From Sinotaia quadrata (taxonomy: Eukaryota; Mollusca; Gastropoda; Architaenioglossa; Viviparidae): a stretch of DNA of 64,000 bases. Below the pieces are notes generated by a model, which ran no database searches, had not been told where the DNA came from, and saw nothing but the letters and a program-made list of their open reading frames with translations. A program made the translations under genes and the position numbers. The stretch covers positions 49,435,391 to 49,499,390 of the forward strand of contig CM054179.1 of assembly GCA_028829895.1 (NCBI GenBank), given 5' to 3'. This document shows positions 13,601-27,600 of the stretch, one piece after another; the stretch's first letter is position 1, and each line of letters opens with the position of its first letter.

Positions 13601-16256
13601 GGGACGACTTATATTTATGTGGTTAGTTTAACTACACTCGGCCTTTGCACCAACCCACTTACAAGTGCTGATACACATTTCAGTCCATGATTATGTATAG
13701 GATGATGGCTTGATACATAAAGTGATTAATATTGGCTCATTTACCCCCAGCATATAAACTGTGACAGAGAGAACAAATATGGACAATTACACAAATTTAC
13801 AATGAGACAATAAACAATTATGTGGTTGATTCACAAACACTAATGAAAGGAAACACTATAAAGGTACACTAGCAAAGATACTTAAGAAATGGTTAACAAT
13901 TACAATTTAATATAAAGAACAAAAACAGAAGAAATAGTAATACAAGTTAGGTTATAAATATTACAGTTTTCATGCTTTATAATGATGTGCTACTTTCAAT
14001 GTCCAAGTCTTTGGATTACAAGTTTTAGGAAGACATGGCCCCAGTTCTTTCTCTTAATAATTACTCAACTTATGTTCATGTTCACTGCACTAGAGTGAAA
14101 AAGTCTCTAGTTCACACAACACAAATTGCGGCCATTCTTGTGCTGACATGGCCAAGTTTACATGCAGAAAATGTACATAAAACTTACAGCTTCAGTGCTG
14201 CACACAGGAATCCTTTGAAAAAGGTTGAAACTCCAATTTTAACTTCTAGCTGTCATAAAGGAACTTTATAACAACTTTTCTTCAGTCAAACCATGTATAG
14301 ATACTGGATTCTAGTCAGCAAAAACTGATCTGATATTAGTTTTCAATGCCACCCCATTTTCACTTGGAACATTCACCAATTTAAATTAAGTCATTTCTCA
14401 TCCATGCTTCTTGTATCTTGATGGACAGCTGGACACATATTGACATGATAACATTTATCCTTTATGATTATTTCCAATTCATGGAGTATGGAGAAACATA
14501 AGCTTAATCCCACTCAACATCCTTTTCCACACATACTTAACCTGTTGAGTGCCTTCCCATGTAAAAAATGTATAGCCGGTGCCGGCAGGACAGGAGCCTT
14601 CCCACTCGCTCGCTTGCTCAGTCTCTGTTATGCCAATCATTCAAAAATAACCAATCAGAGTGAAGGAAATGTGTGTTTGGCTTCAGCAGACTCTGTTCTA
14701 AATTTTTATCATTGGAAAATTATTATTAGAAAGGTAATGTCATTGAAAGGGCACAAATTCTCCATCATCCCCACTCTTGTTCAAGTTGAGCATTTTGAAC
14801 CAAATTTTTTATCAGGCATGGCAAGTTTCAAGGCCAATTTTTATGTTGGCGAGTTATGTGGTTGATCCTACCTAACAAACTTTATTGTGGGATTGATTCT
14901 AATTAACTGTAGATGAAATTCAACCAGCCCCGATATGACCATGTGATAATAAAAAAAGCAAATCGTTCGTTCTCAAAGCATGCATGGCTTTCATGTGACA
15001 CTTTCGTTCTGTGTGCAAAAGCATGGAACTTTTCCTGGAAACAGTGAATATTTACACAAGAACAAATTATTATTTTATATTATATTCAATTGCCAATTCA
15101 ACAAAGTATTCGTGTTTGGATTTTATTCAAGGAAAGAAACAATGCTGTTCAACACAACATAAAAGTAAGAAAACTTTTTATTTATTTATTTGTTTTTGAA
15201 TTTGAAATAATAACTTTAGGAAAACAACACATTTAGTAATTAAATTTAAATAAATACTTTAAAAATGTCCTCCATAACACTTATTTTGAAAATCTTTTTA
15301 GAATTATACAAATTATACTTGCTTTTAACTTTTTAGTAGACTTGTAAAAAAAAAAAAAAAAAACCTGATGAAAAAGTTCACAAGTTCAACAAAAAGATAA
15401 GAAAACTTTTCATTATTTCTTTGTTTTATGCAATAGACTACAAATAAGTTATACTATGCTTTTATATATTGCAACATTCAGATCTAATTATAATTCATTC
15501 ACAATTTAAATTTTTAAAATTGCAAAAAGAAATGAAAACTCTATTGTTGTCAATCCAGTTTGGAATAGTAAAGAGGATGGGTAAGTAAAATTAAGTAAGA
15601 TGACTGTTCATGCCATATACCTGGTTTAACTATCTCAGCAAAGTACCATAATGGCTTGTTAGTAGAACAAATGTCTTGCCAAAGCAGTAGGACTTCTTAA
15701 ATTAATTTCACTATGTTAAAAATACCCAGTTGATTCTCTTAATCAATGAGAGACAGGTATCAACATGGTGTCACAACGAAGAAAATATTTTGTACATGCA
15801 AACCCTGTAGTTTTCATAACACTCTCCCAAATCTCTTGTTTCTTTGTTTCGAGTTTTGAAAATGAACTACAAATAGTTCAGTCTCCAATTTAGCACAGCC
15901 TAATAGCAGGATTACACACTAATTGGTTTAAACTGTTTATTGGTGTACCAACCAAAGAATCAACTGTCATTAGTTAGTGAAAGTTTGTTCTTGCATCACA
16001 GGTCTAGTTTATGTAACATGTAACATTTTACACCCTACCTAATAACTCAGGCACAAAACCTCAGCCCATGTTTTACTTAAAATTCTGTCTAACTTTAGCT
16101 GCCCTAATTTATATTCTAACTAGCTAAAATCTTAAATATTTCAAATAATTATTAACAATATATTCAATATTTTACATAATATATATAATATTTATGAAAT
16201 ACATAATAATTTCCCTTACCCTAGGAGATAAACAGGGTAAAAACAACACACACACA

Positions 16257-16324
<68 letters not shown>

Positions 16325-18571
16325 TAAATTTTTGAAAAAATAAACAGTCAAGGACACTGCTAAAAATCTGTGACAAATATAAGTGTCTTTGTCTAGTAAG
16401 GATGGTATAAATGAGTTAAAAAATAAAACTTTGGAATTTTATAATTCAAATAACTGTCTTTTCAACCGAGACACTGAAAATAATAAATACATACTTCAAG
16501 AAATGACTCCCTGACAAGAAGTCCTGTGTTTTTCAGGGCTTCTAGAAGATCTATGATGAAATTTGGTGAAATGAAGGAAGTTTTGTCTAAGAACTTCAAC
16601 ATTCGCAAAAATGCATCCCGCGAGGGAGCATCTAATGTTGAAATTTGTTTCAATACATTTACAAAAACAAATGATGAAAGGCCATGACTCTCAGAAGACC
16701 TGCAAAAGATATATGAATATTTAAACATGTCCATTAATTTATAGTTGCAGACATTATACACATTATTTAAATATGTGTTTTGAATTTTGAATAAAATTAG
16801 TTGTATCCCCCCCCCTAGTATATAAAATATCAGATGTTTGTCCACAAAAAAGATTCTGCTGAACTACTCCACTCAGGCATTAATAGTCCATTATTCTAGT
16901 GTGGAATGTGTATGTACAGTGCTTTTGTTTTGTTTCATTGTAGCAACAAAATTACGTCAGCACTCACTATTTTAAATCATGTGGATACTGTCAGTGTGTA
17001 GAAATGTGTAGTGCTCTGTTAGACTTAGAGTACTTGCTTTTATCATTTTAGGGAGTTGATATTTATGTATTTAGATAAGAAGTGGTTTGTAGTTTGTATT
17101 TATATATTTTTGTATGCTAGTTTATATTATTTTCTTTTTGTATTTTAGGATTTATTCACGCACACAAATATTGTTACTTTATTTTGTACTTTTAAATTAT
17201 ATGTTACGAAAGAGTTGTATTTAAAGAATATTTAGTTCCTTAAATAGTAAAAGCATAACATAACTCTTAAAAGTCTAAGTAGTTTAGAAGTAAGTTACAT
17301 CTAAACCAAAGTAGGAAAGCATAGAACAGACCATTAGTTCATATTTTTCCTTGTGCATAGTGATTTGCTGGATGGGGTTTGCTTGGCAGCCAGTACCTTC
17401 AGGATTTAATGGAATTGTATCATGCAGAGCTACAGAGAGCCATGTAGTGAAAAAGAGAGAAAGGAGTTTGACAGGCCAAAGCGGTTGTTGTCCTGAATAA
17501 AAAGTCCTCCTGTAAACTGTAAAACTCGAAGTTGTGTGTTGTCATATCTCTCTGTAGCTGTCATCAAGCATGTGATGTTTTGTCCTCTCCACCAACACTG
17601 TTTTCATCTCAAATCCTGGGGTGACCCATAACACTATACCAGACACCCCATCACATTAGATTCCAAGAAGAGATAACCTACAGAAACTTCATAATGGCTG
17701 CACTAGCCTCCCTTACCCACACTGATGTCTCTCTTTCAAAAAGATGCAGTAAATATATATTAACTGCTGCAGATACACAAACACACACACACACACAAGC
17801 ATGCATGTCAGGAGAGGGGCATTTGTATGCAAAATCCTGATAGAAGTTTATGATGGAACAATATTGCACTCTTTATTTTTATCTTAACTTTCTTAAAGTT
17901 TCTTTCAAATTAAGTAATAATAATAATAGTTTTCAAGAGATAAGAGGATGGGGATGAATAGACCAACCAGGATGGAGTGTAACTGTAAATATTGATCATT
18001 GTAGACAGTTATTTGAGTCCATTTCCAGTCAGGGATGAAAAGCTGATTGTCAGTAAATAGGAGAGTGGTTTCTAAATTTATAGAAAACCAGTGTAGTTTG
18101 TCAGTATTAGCAAGGAATGCTTGAATTTGAGTTTCTAAGAATAACAAAGGGCAGTATTACTCAAGACTTACTAAACATGATATGGCTTCTAGGTACACTA
18201 CTTACAGAAAGTTATAATAATTAGGTTTTGATAAAAATAGAGCATAAACAAAATTGATTTCAAGCCATTATTATCATTATTATTATAAAGCAAAGTACTT
18301 TTGGTTAAAAATCTAAGTGGTCACTGAAATAAATGTATTGTCTGTAAAGTGTAACACAGTGTGTTCTACTACCGAACAGAAAATTAAAAACTTTAAAAAT
18401 GCAATTTTAACAAAAACTGAAATCTGAAAGAACAAAAGATATTACCTTAAAGTATCAGCCAGAATTTTCAAAGCATCTGCATTAAAATACTTGCTTGATC
18501 TCATAATACTGAAGAATTCTTTCAAAGACTCAATTGTAATGTGTTGAGATGCAAACAACTGTTGTAAAAAG

Positions 18572-18631
<60 letters not shown>

Positions 18632-21600
18632 CATATGTTTGTGTGTGTGTGCGCGTTTAACATATGTATTGTGATTTTAAAATTTGTAGACTAAGAACTA
18701 TAATAACAAATGATGTTACCATTATCCTACAATCAGACATATAAATAAGAAGTCATATACATATAAGTCATAGGTCAAGAGGTCATATACCTTCTCAGGA
18801 AGTGAAGCAATAAAGATAATTACCCAGTAGTATATCTCATGAATGTCCTGATAGATTTCAGTTTCTCATGGTATGGAGAAATAAATGTCAAGCCACAGTT
18901 ATTTTCATTATTTCTAGTTGGTGTCAGCCTTCTCCTTCTCTGACTGCTTTGGTATATTTGTTCTATCATCATTCTGTCTGTCTCCTCACTAATGTAAGAC
19001 ACATTTTCCTTACTTTGTTCATTACCTGATGCCTGTCTGTTGTTCTCCTTGGGTGACTTGAACAACATTGCTACTTTCAATGTGGTCATATCAAAGAATA
19101 TTTTAATTCCCACTCATATTGCCTGTATAAATTGCAAGAGTAAAACAAAACAAAAGCTTGTTTAGTGAATGCTGAATGTTTGTTGGGAGAAAGTAGCAAG
19201 CAGACATCTAGCTGTCCCTGGTCACAAAATAGCATCACTATATGAAAATAAAATCTGCAGAGAGCATAATTAGAAAACACTGTATTAGAAAATGGTTGTA
19301 ACAATAACAACCTGAAAATCATAATTAATTAATTTTCTTTCTAAGTATAATTTCAAAGAGTCTGACCATCTCTATTAGCTGCTGAAAACATGAGCCTGTA
19401 ATTTCCTTATTCAAACTCATCAGAGTGAAAATTTCCCACAAGACATCCAAGAGTGCTTTCTTCACCTCCAAATTATTGGTCCACATATGGACAAAGCTGT
19501 TCACTAGAAATGTTGCTCTTGGTGGCAAGGTCACCAACTTCTGGACAAAATTCTGCAACAATGATGAAATGACAGATTGCAAATCAGTGTCAGATTGCTC
19601 TAGGTACAATGAACAACAATTAAGTCCCTTTCAAACTGCATAAACTGGTTGCTTGAATATGCAAAAGGACATCATGTGAATTGATACAGACATTTATGAT
19701 CACAGGAAGTTCACTTTATCCAAGCCTCCATGATTTGATGTACCGCATATAAGAGGGAAAACGTTTTTGGCACTCAACATAAAAATTCTGCACACTTATA
19801 GTTATAAGGATCAGATCTGTGAACCACAAATCCTCAATCTGGACACATATACTGAGTGCACCTACACTGGATCATCTGTTAAGCAAGTGCATCCAGCCCA
19901 CAACCAGTGTATAATGTGTAGCCCCTGTTTAGATATTTGTGTCATCATCGTGTATGTAGGCTATGTGTATAGTCGCATCCCCACGCTATGCAGCAAAGTA
20001 GGTCATCGGCCGCTAGTGTGAATCACCGGTGAGTGCGTGCTTTTATTGTTTATGACCACTCCCTTTGTTTTAAAGCGCGCGCTATGTTGACGCTAGCTGT
20101 GTTAGAGTATATGTTTTTATTGTTATATATTGTTTTAGGTAGTTAGTAATCGAAGTTGATATTTATATATTTAGAAAGGAGGTAGTTTATATTTTTAATT
20201 AATGTATTTTTGTATGATGTATAATGTTATTGTATTTGTGTATTTTGTAATTTATGTGTGTGTGAATGCTTTTTTCTCAAGCCCGCCAACACAGATTTTA
20301 TTTTATTAAAGGTTTAATTCTTTAGATTATATATATGAAAAGATTTGTATATTAAAGTATAATTAAAGTAGTTTCACTGTATATTTGAATTATTATGTAA
20401 TTGTTAGGCATATAGCTATAATTGATAGTGGAAAGCAAGTAAAGAAACACAAAAGTTATTTTTAGAAGCCTTTTCACACTAGATTTTCATTTTTATAACC
20501 CGTGGGCTTCGGGGAGGCCCGCTCCCATAGGATATAATGAGCGTGTGTGGTTTGAGTGAGCTACTACAATTAGAGTCACCTAGAGTCTGGGCAGTGGTAG
20601 CAGAACTATTTTGAGTGTCTGCCTCTGAGTCATCCTTGGTCGTCTGTTGGCGGTGTGCCGTTGAAATAAAGATCCTATGAAAATGTAAAACACGTGTTGC
20701 GTGTTCTGCTGCCTCTCTCCTGCTGTGGCTGCCGTAGCGGTATTGTCTGCTTGTCTGTCTTATCATCATCGTCATCGTTCATCCAGTCATCTCCTCGCAT
20801 CCTAGAGTGACCCATATGACGAACAACTACAACAACCACACTCGATCCACATCATTCCATCCACAACAAAATTGGCGCTGCGAGCAGGATGGGCCCAAAG
20901 GGTGCAAGGAATGGCCAAACAACATTTTCTGGCTGGACAGACGGACGGCAGCCATTAACATCATAGCAGAGAGGGACGGCAGTGGCAGTCGACAGGGCCC
21001 TACAGCACACCGCATGGCACTAACAACACGCCGACGACCATCCATCGCGGCACGACGGACGCCAACTTCATGGCAGAGAGGGACGGCAGAGGCAGCCGAC
21101 ATGGCCGTGACAGCACACCGCATGGCACTGACAAAACGCCGACGACCATCCATCGCGGCATGACGGACGCCAACTTCATGGCAGAGAGGGACGGCAGAGG
21201 CAGCCGACATGGCCTTGACACCACACCGCATGGCGCTAACAACGCGCCGACGACCATCCTTCGTGGCATGACGGACGCCAGATATCACCAACAGCAGCAA
21301 AAAACGGTCAGGACAAGCTAAAGACGTATTTTTCACTCAACTACATAAATCACAAACTGTGCCCTTTGTTAAAAAGGTATGGACGGTATTAGACATTTTT
21401 TTAGAAAGAAGAAGAATGGAACAACAAAAAATGTGTCACAAACATTTGCTTTATTTGAAAGACACAAAGTGACTTTTTTTTAGTGCTAGTATTTAGTGTA
21501 GATTTTAAATTTTAATTTGTATGTTTATGTGATTATTTTAGTTGGAAATTTTTAGGCTAAAATGTGCAGCATTAGAAAGTTGTATTGAATATGATCAAGT

Positions 21601-24600
21601 TTTTAAAAAAAGAAAGAAAATATATAGATATTTAGATGTTTTATTGAAATTGTGCTAAATTCGGGCGTGCATTTATTTTGCTATGTGATGTTACTACATA
21701 GGTAATGGGATGTAGGTTTTGTGGCAATACTTATTTTATTATAAGCAAGAAAACTTATGTTTTGTGTGGCAATACAGTTTGTAGTTTTATTTTTGTATCT
21801 TTGTTTTAGAGTTTCGCTGGGTTAGGAATTTGGAATTCCTTGGCTAGCCCTAGTTCATCACTGAGGTTTGGCAAAAGATAGTTTGCATCCTAGTGAGTGG
21901 TCTATGTGTTGCTAGCTTTAGTCAGGTCACTGTGGACGCTGGCTGGAAATCGTTTCTTTTGTTACGTGTTGTCTCGTCTGATTAGATGTGTAGCAGATAT
22001 TTGTTTATTCATACTGTGTACTGGAGCCAGGGTGCTGGGAAGGTATTTATTTTGGTTACTTCTTTGGTTCTTTTTTTTTGACAGCTGATATGCTGCAGTT
22101 TTGTTTAAATATTGCTCTCAAGGTAGGTGCACAAGAGGGGAGGAGCTTAAAAGCACCCTGCTTGTCTGCACTGGCGTCAAGCCCTTTGAGGTTTGCAATA
22201 TAGGTTTTAAAGGAGCAGGAGGAAGCTCCAGGAAAGTTTTGGTGAGTTGACAGCTGTGATGCTGTATTGATTTTGTGAGTATTATACATTGCTCCTAGAG
22301 GTTATGTAGCAGTGAGGGGAGGAGCTTAAAAGCAACCCCATTGTTCTACATTGTGCGTAAAGCAGCTCTGGTTTAGCAGATGTGATCAGAAGTCTCGGTA
22401 GTGGTATAAAGCATTGGATAGACAGAATTCAAAAGTAACCATAGAACATTTATTGTATTTAAAGGTTTCCATTTGAGATTGTTAAAATAGTATAACTTTA
22501 GTATGTTTAGTGATTTGTTTGTTGACTTTTTGTTCTAGACCTTTAGTAATTCTTATATGTGGATAGAAGATTTGAATTGTAAAATTATTTTATGTTTATG
22601 TAGTTGTACAAATAGAGTAGTCTAACTTGATAGAGGTGGTTTGATTTTATGTGGATGGTCGAGGTAATTAAAAGATTATTTTTGCGAACCATTATAGTAT
22701 AATGATGGAAATCTACGTGTACTGGAGCCAGGGTGCTCAGAAGGTATTTATTTTGGTTACTTCTTTGGTTCTTTTTTTTTTTTGACAGCTGATATGCTGC
22801 AGTTTTGTTTAAATATTGCTCTCAAGGTAGGTGCACAAGAGGGGAGGAGCTTAAAAGCACCCTGCTTGTCTGCACTGGCGTCAAGCCCTTTGAGGTTTGC
22901 AATATAGGTTTTAATGGAGCAGGAGGAAGCTCCAGGAATATTTTGGTGAGTTGACAGCTGTGATGCTGTATTGATTTTGTGAGTATTATACATTGCTCCT
23001 AGAGGTTATGTAGCAGTGAGGGGAGGTGCCTAAAAGCAACCCCATTGTTCTACATTGTGCGTAAAGCAACTCTGGTTTAGCAGATGTGATCAGAAGTCTC
23101 GGTAGTGGTATAAAGCATTGGATAGACAGAATTCAAAAGTAACCATAGAACAGTTTTTGTATTTAAAGGTTTCCATTGAGATTGTTAAAGTGGTATTATT
23201 TTAGTATGTTTAGTGATTTGTTTGTTGACCTTTTGGTGTGCTAGACCTTCGAATCATGGAGGACCATGATTATTTTTAGTAGGGGGGAATAATGTAGCCC
23301 CTGTTTAGGTGTGTGTCATCGTGTATGTATGTGTATAGTCGCATCCCCACGCGTGCAGCAAAGTAGGTCATCGGCCGCTAGTGTGAATCACCGGTGAGTG
23401 CGTGCTTTTATTGTTTATGACCACTCCCTTTGTTTTAAAGCGCGCGCTATATTGACGCTAGCTGTGTTAGAGTATGTGTTTTTATTATCATATATTGTTT
23501 TAGGTAGTTAGTGAGTGAAGTTAATATTTATATATTTAGAAAGGAGATAGTTTATATTTTTAATTAATGTATTTTTGTATGATGAATAATGTTATTGTAT
23601 TTGTGTATTTTGCAATTTATGTGTGTGTGAATGCTTTTCCTGAAGCCCGCCAACACAGATTTTATTTTATTAAAGGTTTAATTCTTTAGATTATATATAT
23701 GAAAAGATCTGTATATTAAAGTATAATTATAGTAGTTTTATTGTATATTTGAATTATTATGTAATTGTTAGGCATATAGCTATAATTGATAGTGGAAAGC
23801 AAGTAAAGAAACACAAAAGTTATTTTTAGAAGCCTTTTCACACTAGATTTTTATTTTCATAACCCGTGGGCTTCGGGGAGGCCCGCTCCTATAGGATATA
23901 ATGAGCGTGTGTGGTTTGAGTGAACTACTACTACAATTAGAGTCACCTAGAGTCTGGGCATTGGTATCGGAACTAGAAAGAGTGTCTGCCTCTGAGTCAT
24001 CCTTGGTCGTCCGTTGGCGGTGTGCCGCCTAAATAAAGATCCTATGAAAATGTAAAACACGTGTTGCGTGTTCTGCCTCTGTCCTCCTGCTGTGGCTGCC
24101 GTAGCGGTATTGTCTGCTTGTCTGTCTTATCATCATCGTCATCGTTCATCCAGTCATCTCCTCGCATCCTAGTGTGACCCATATGACGAACAACTACAAC
24201 ACCACACTCTCGATCCATTCCATCACAACAAAATTGGCGCTACCAGTGTATAATGTATTTAGATTTTTTTATTGTTTGTTTTCTTGGTGATTAGTACTCC
24301 GGTGCATTAATATAATGCGATCCTTGGGATCTAAAAAATTTGACTGCATTGTACATGAGGCTGCGTTATAATGAGGGATCCTTTTTGTCATGTATGAACA
24401 ACCTATGTCACATGGCAGCTACTGTTTATCAACTTACAGTTCACCCTACTTCACCAAATGTACTTTTAAGCCATGTAATTTAAGCAAATGTAAGCACACT
24501 TTCGGACTAAATTAAAAAATCATATATAAAAAAAGATTTATAGCATTAATAAAACATGCAGTCTCTTGCATGATGACATGAAAGTTTACTCTCATTTGCG

Positions 24601-27600
24601 GTAAAACGATGTGATAGATATAACTAATGACTAAATTAAAAAATCATATATAAAAAGATTTATAGCATTAATAAAACATGCAGTCTCTTGCATGACATGA
24701 AAGTTTACTCTCATTTGCGGTAAAACGATGCAATAGATATTTATTTGATTCCTTCTCTTTTCTTCTCTTTAGCTAAGTTGAGAGGGGGCATTAGGGAGGG
24801 GATAAAATTACCCCAATTTTCTCTTGATAGCCTTGGTCAGTCAACTTTAACCACATTTTTAATTGTTCAAAGAAACAGCTTTAAAGAATATTACTGCAGC
24901 CAAAGATAAAAGTTTGTCCACTGGCCCGGCTTTTCTCTCAACAGCCCTGGATACAGTCAATTCTATCCATGTTTTTTAATTCTTCAAATAATACATTCAA
25001 AGCATATTACACTGTATATGTACATTGAAGAGATGTGTGACAAATCTGTGAAGAAAAAATGTCTGTTAACTCTGTTTAGACAGTGGTAAGATGTGTCTGA
25101 AGTTTTTCAAATCATTGTTAAGCTCTTTTACAAATACAAGTACTTACAATGTGTGGTGTTAACATAGGATGGTGAATGGACCAATACAAAGACCAGAATT
25201 TATTAAACTAATGAGGCATTTGTATATAGAACATTATACTCTTGAAATATTCTGCAATAAATATTAATAATAATTTAAAGTACTCACAACATTTCTAGGA
25301 TTCAAGACTCACAATCTGAAAAGCTTTGATATTCAGTTCAAAGAAAGACTGGAATAAAGACCTACCATTACTGGTAATGAAACAGCCACAGGTAAAGACT
25401 GCATGAGTTCTGTGACATAGCTTGGAATGGTAACAAGAGTGTCCATCAGTTCTATGAAATATTTTGGTGGAGTAGCCTCTACAACAGACAGAAGTTCCTG
25501 GGGAAAAAGGTAAAATGAATGTTATGCAGATTTAAATATATTCCCACTACAGTGAGAAGTTCCAGAAAATAAAATTGTATGATTAATATTATGGAGATAT
25601 AAAAAAAAAAGACTGTTCAGATCCCATGCATTAACAAAAAGAATAAAAGATTAAATGGATTTGTAACAACAGAAATGCAAATGACATAAGTAATAATTAA
25701 TTATTATATTTTTTATTAATTATTTAATCTTCTGAATTTAATTAAGTATCTGTTTCTCTCATTTTTTGAGACATCTTCCCCAAATGTTGTTAAATTAGGA
25801 CACTAAGATAGCATTACAGTGGAATATATACAGCAGTGAACACATAAGATAGCATTACAGTGGAATCTGTACAGCAGTGAACACATAATATAGCATTACA
25901 GTGGAATATATACAGCAGTGAACACATAAGATAGCATTACAGTGGAATCTGTACAGCAGTGAATGTATATAATATAAATGTCATGGGTGAACTGTATGAA
26001 TTTTTCTCACCTCCAAAATACTAGCAGTGGTTGTTTGACACAGATGTACAATGTCCATAACTCCTTTTTCACTAAAATGCTCTAACCTTCTGACAGCTGC
26101 CAAAACATCACCTATATTTTTAAATCTAGAAGATTAATAAAAATAATTATAATTGAAAACCTCAATGTTGTCTATAACATTTATTTCATTGTTCTTAATT
26201 TGCATATTAAAGAAATCACTTAGTACTTAGTAAATGTTGTATATATTGTACATTAAACAAAACCAATAGAATATGAATCCTGAAAATAAATATGAATCAA
26301 AATTCAAAGAAACAATATAGTACTGGCTACTTAAAACAATCTTCAGAAAATACTGGATTTCCCAGAATCCTGGGAAATATTTTCAGAGAGCAACTACAAA
26401 CTAACCATCATCACCAGCAACAACAATAAATGTCTGACATTAAAAATGTATCTCTTCTAACAATATTTAGTAATTATACAAATACTATAAATGTACATAT
26501 TGGAATGATAATGATAATGAACAAACAAACCAATGAAATATCAAGACTGACAGACACCTGAGTGTAATAAAAGAAGTCAAATGATGAAACAAAAAGGACT
26601 AAAAGATTAAATAAAAATAATAACTGCACAGGATAGTTCACAACTGGTATAAAACAGCTGAATGAAGTTAACATATAAACAACCCCCGAAAATCCCACTT
26701 GCAAGCTCACAATTTGTGAGTGGAAAAATGTCACTAGCGAGCTCAGAAAATAACAAGCAGGCTATCATAAGGCAATATTTTATCACATAAAATATTTTTC
26801 TATCTACTTTTTAAGAAAATAATTTAATTACTGACAATCAATTTGACTAGCATTTCAGGTTAGATGCGAGTTGCTATTGCCGAGAACATAGAATAAGAAT
26901 AACAATAATAATGTACTTATAGGTCCTGAATGCATGCCAGGTGCAAGCTCAGGAGGCATATTCAGTGCATACATCCCTTTCGGCCTAGTGTCAACTGCCC
27001 ATCTATACCAAAGTAACTCAGTAATATTCAGATCACTGATGAGTTTGGATTCAGTAGCAGGGCTTTGAAGTTGGAATGTGGAGTTTGAGTCATGCAGTCA
27101 GTTGTTTTTAAAGTGGAGTTGGAGTGTTTAAAAATGTCCAGACTCCAACTCCAAATTTTACAAGATCAAGGCTGAAGTAGATCCATGTTTGAACATGAGG
27201 GGGTAAAAGAAATCTTTTAAAAAGTTGAAATAGCATCTCAAGGTTGTTGTTTATTATTAATTTATTACATTTTAAACAATGGAATGTAGCCCTTGTTAGT
27301 TTAGGTATTTGTGTGTCATCGTGTATGTATGTGTATAGTCGCATCCCCACGCTCTGCAGCAAAGTAGGTCATCGGCCGCTAGTTTGAATCACCCGGCGTG
27401 GTCTGCTAACAGCTATATAGTAATGTGTATGACTGTGCCATTGAGTGCGTATTTTTATTGTTTATGATTATTCCCTTTGTTTTAAAGCGCGCGCTATATT
27501 GACGCTAGCTGTGTTAGAGTATGTGTTTTTATTGTTATATATTGTTTTAGGTAGTTAGTAATTGACGTTGGTATTTATATAGTTAGAAAGGAAATAGTTT

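Larger units (their letters stand above)
22019..23140 (+). repeat. Internal duplication in element 1
   Basis: A stretch of about 430 bp starting GTGTACTGGAGCCAGGGTGC occurs at about 22015 and again at about 22717, while element 2 has a single copy at about 29430. The offset of about 0.7 kb accounts for most of the length difference between the two internal regions. Confidence 0.88.
19917..24241 (+). mobile_element. Non-autonomous LTR retrotransposon, element 1
   Basis: 5' LTR 19917-20868 and 3' LTR 23293-24230 both start TGTAGCCC and end ACAACA. Between them lie a primer binding site, a 108-bp tandem repeat, a 0.7 kb internal duplication and a polypurine tract. No gag, protease, reverse transcriptase or integrase is visible, so it depends on a partner (LARD/TRIM-like). 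The LTR pair has clearly diverged, so this copy is older than element 2. The 3' end carries 11 extra PBS bases, and 14 bp of target are duplicated. It lies in intron 10 of gene A, antisense to the gene. Confidence 0.9.

Noticed and set aside
14464..14865. 133-codon plus-strand ORF, and a TTAA-CCTGTTGAGTGCC phrase inside it (about 14538) resembling a piggyBac end
   Set aside because: No matching opposite end was found, no family resemblance and no splice context; likely a chance open frame in an old repeat.
16172..16357. ORFs across (CA)n, (TG)n and (CT)n tracts, here and at 47076-47535, 48031-48317, 49271-49533 and 52169-52369
   Set aside because: Microsatellites lack stops in some frames; products are pure repeats such as VCVCVC or ERERER.
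20479..21336. Several ORFs of 80-170 codons in and near the GC-rich repeat
   Set aside because: They come from a GC-rich tandem repeat open in several frames on both strands and overlap the LTR border.
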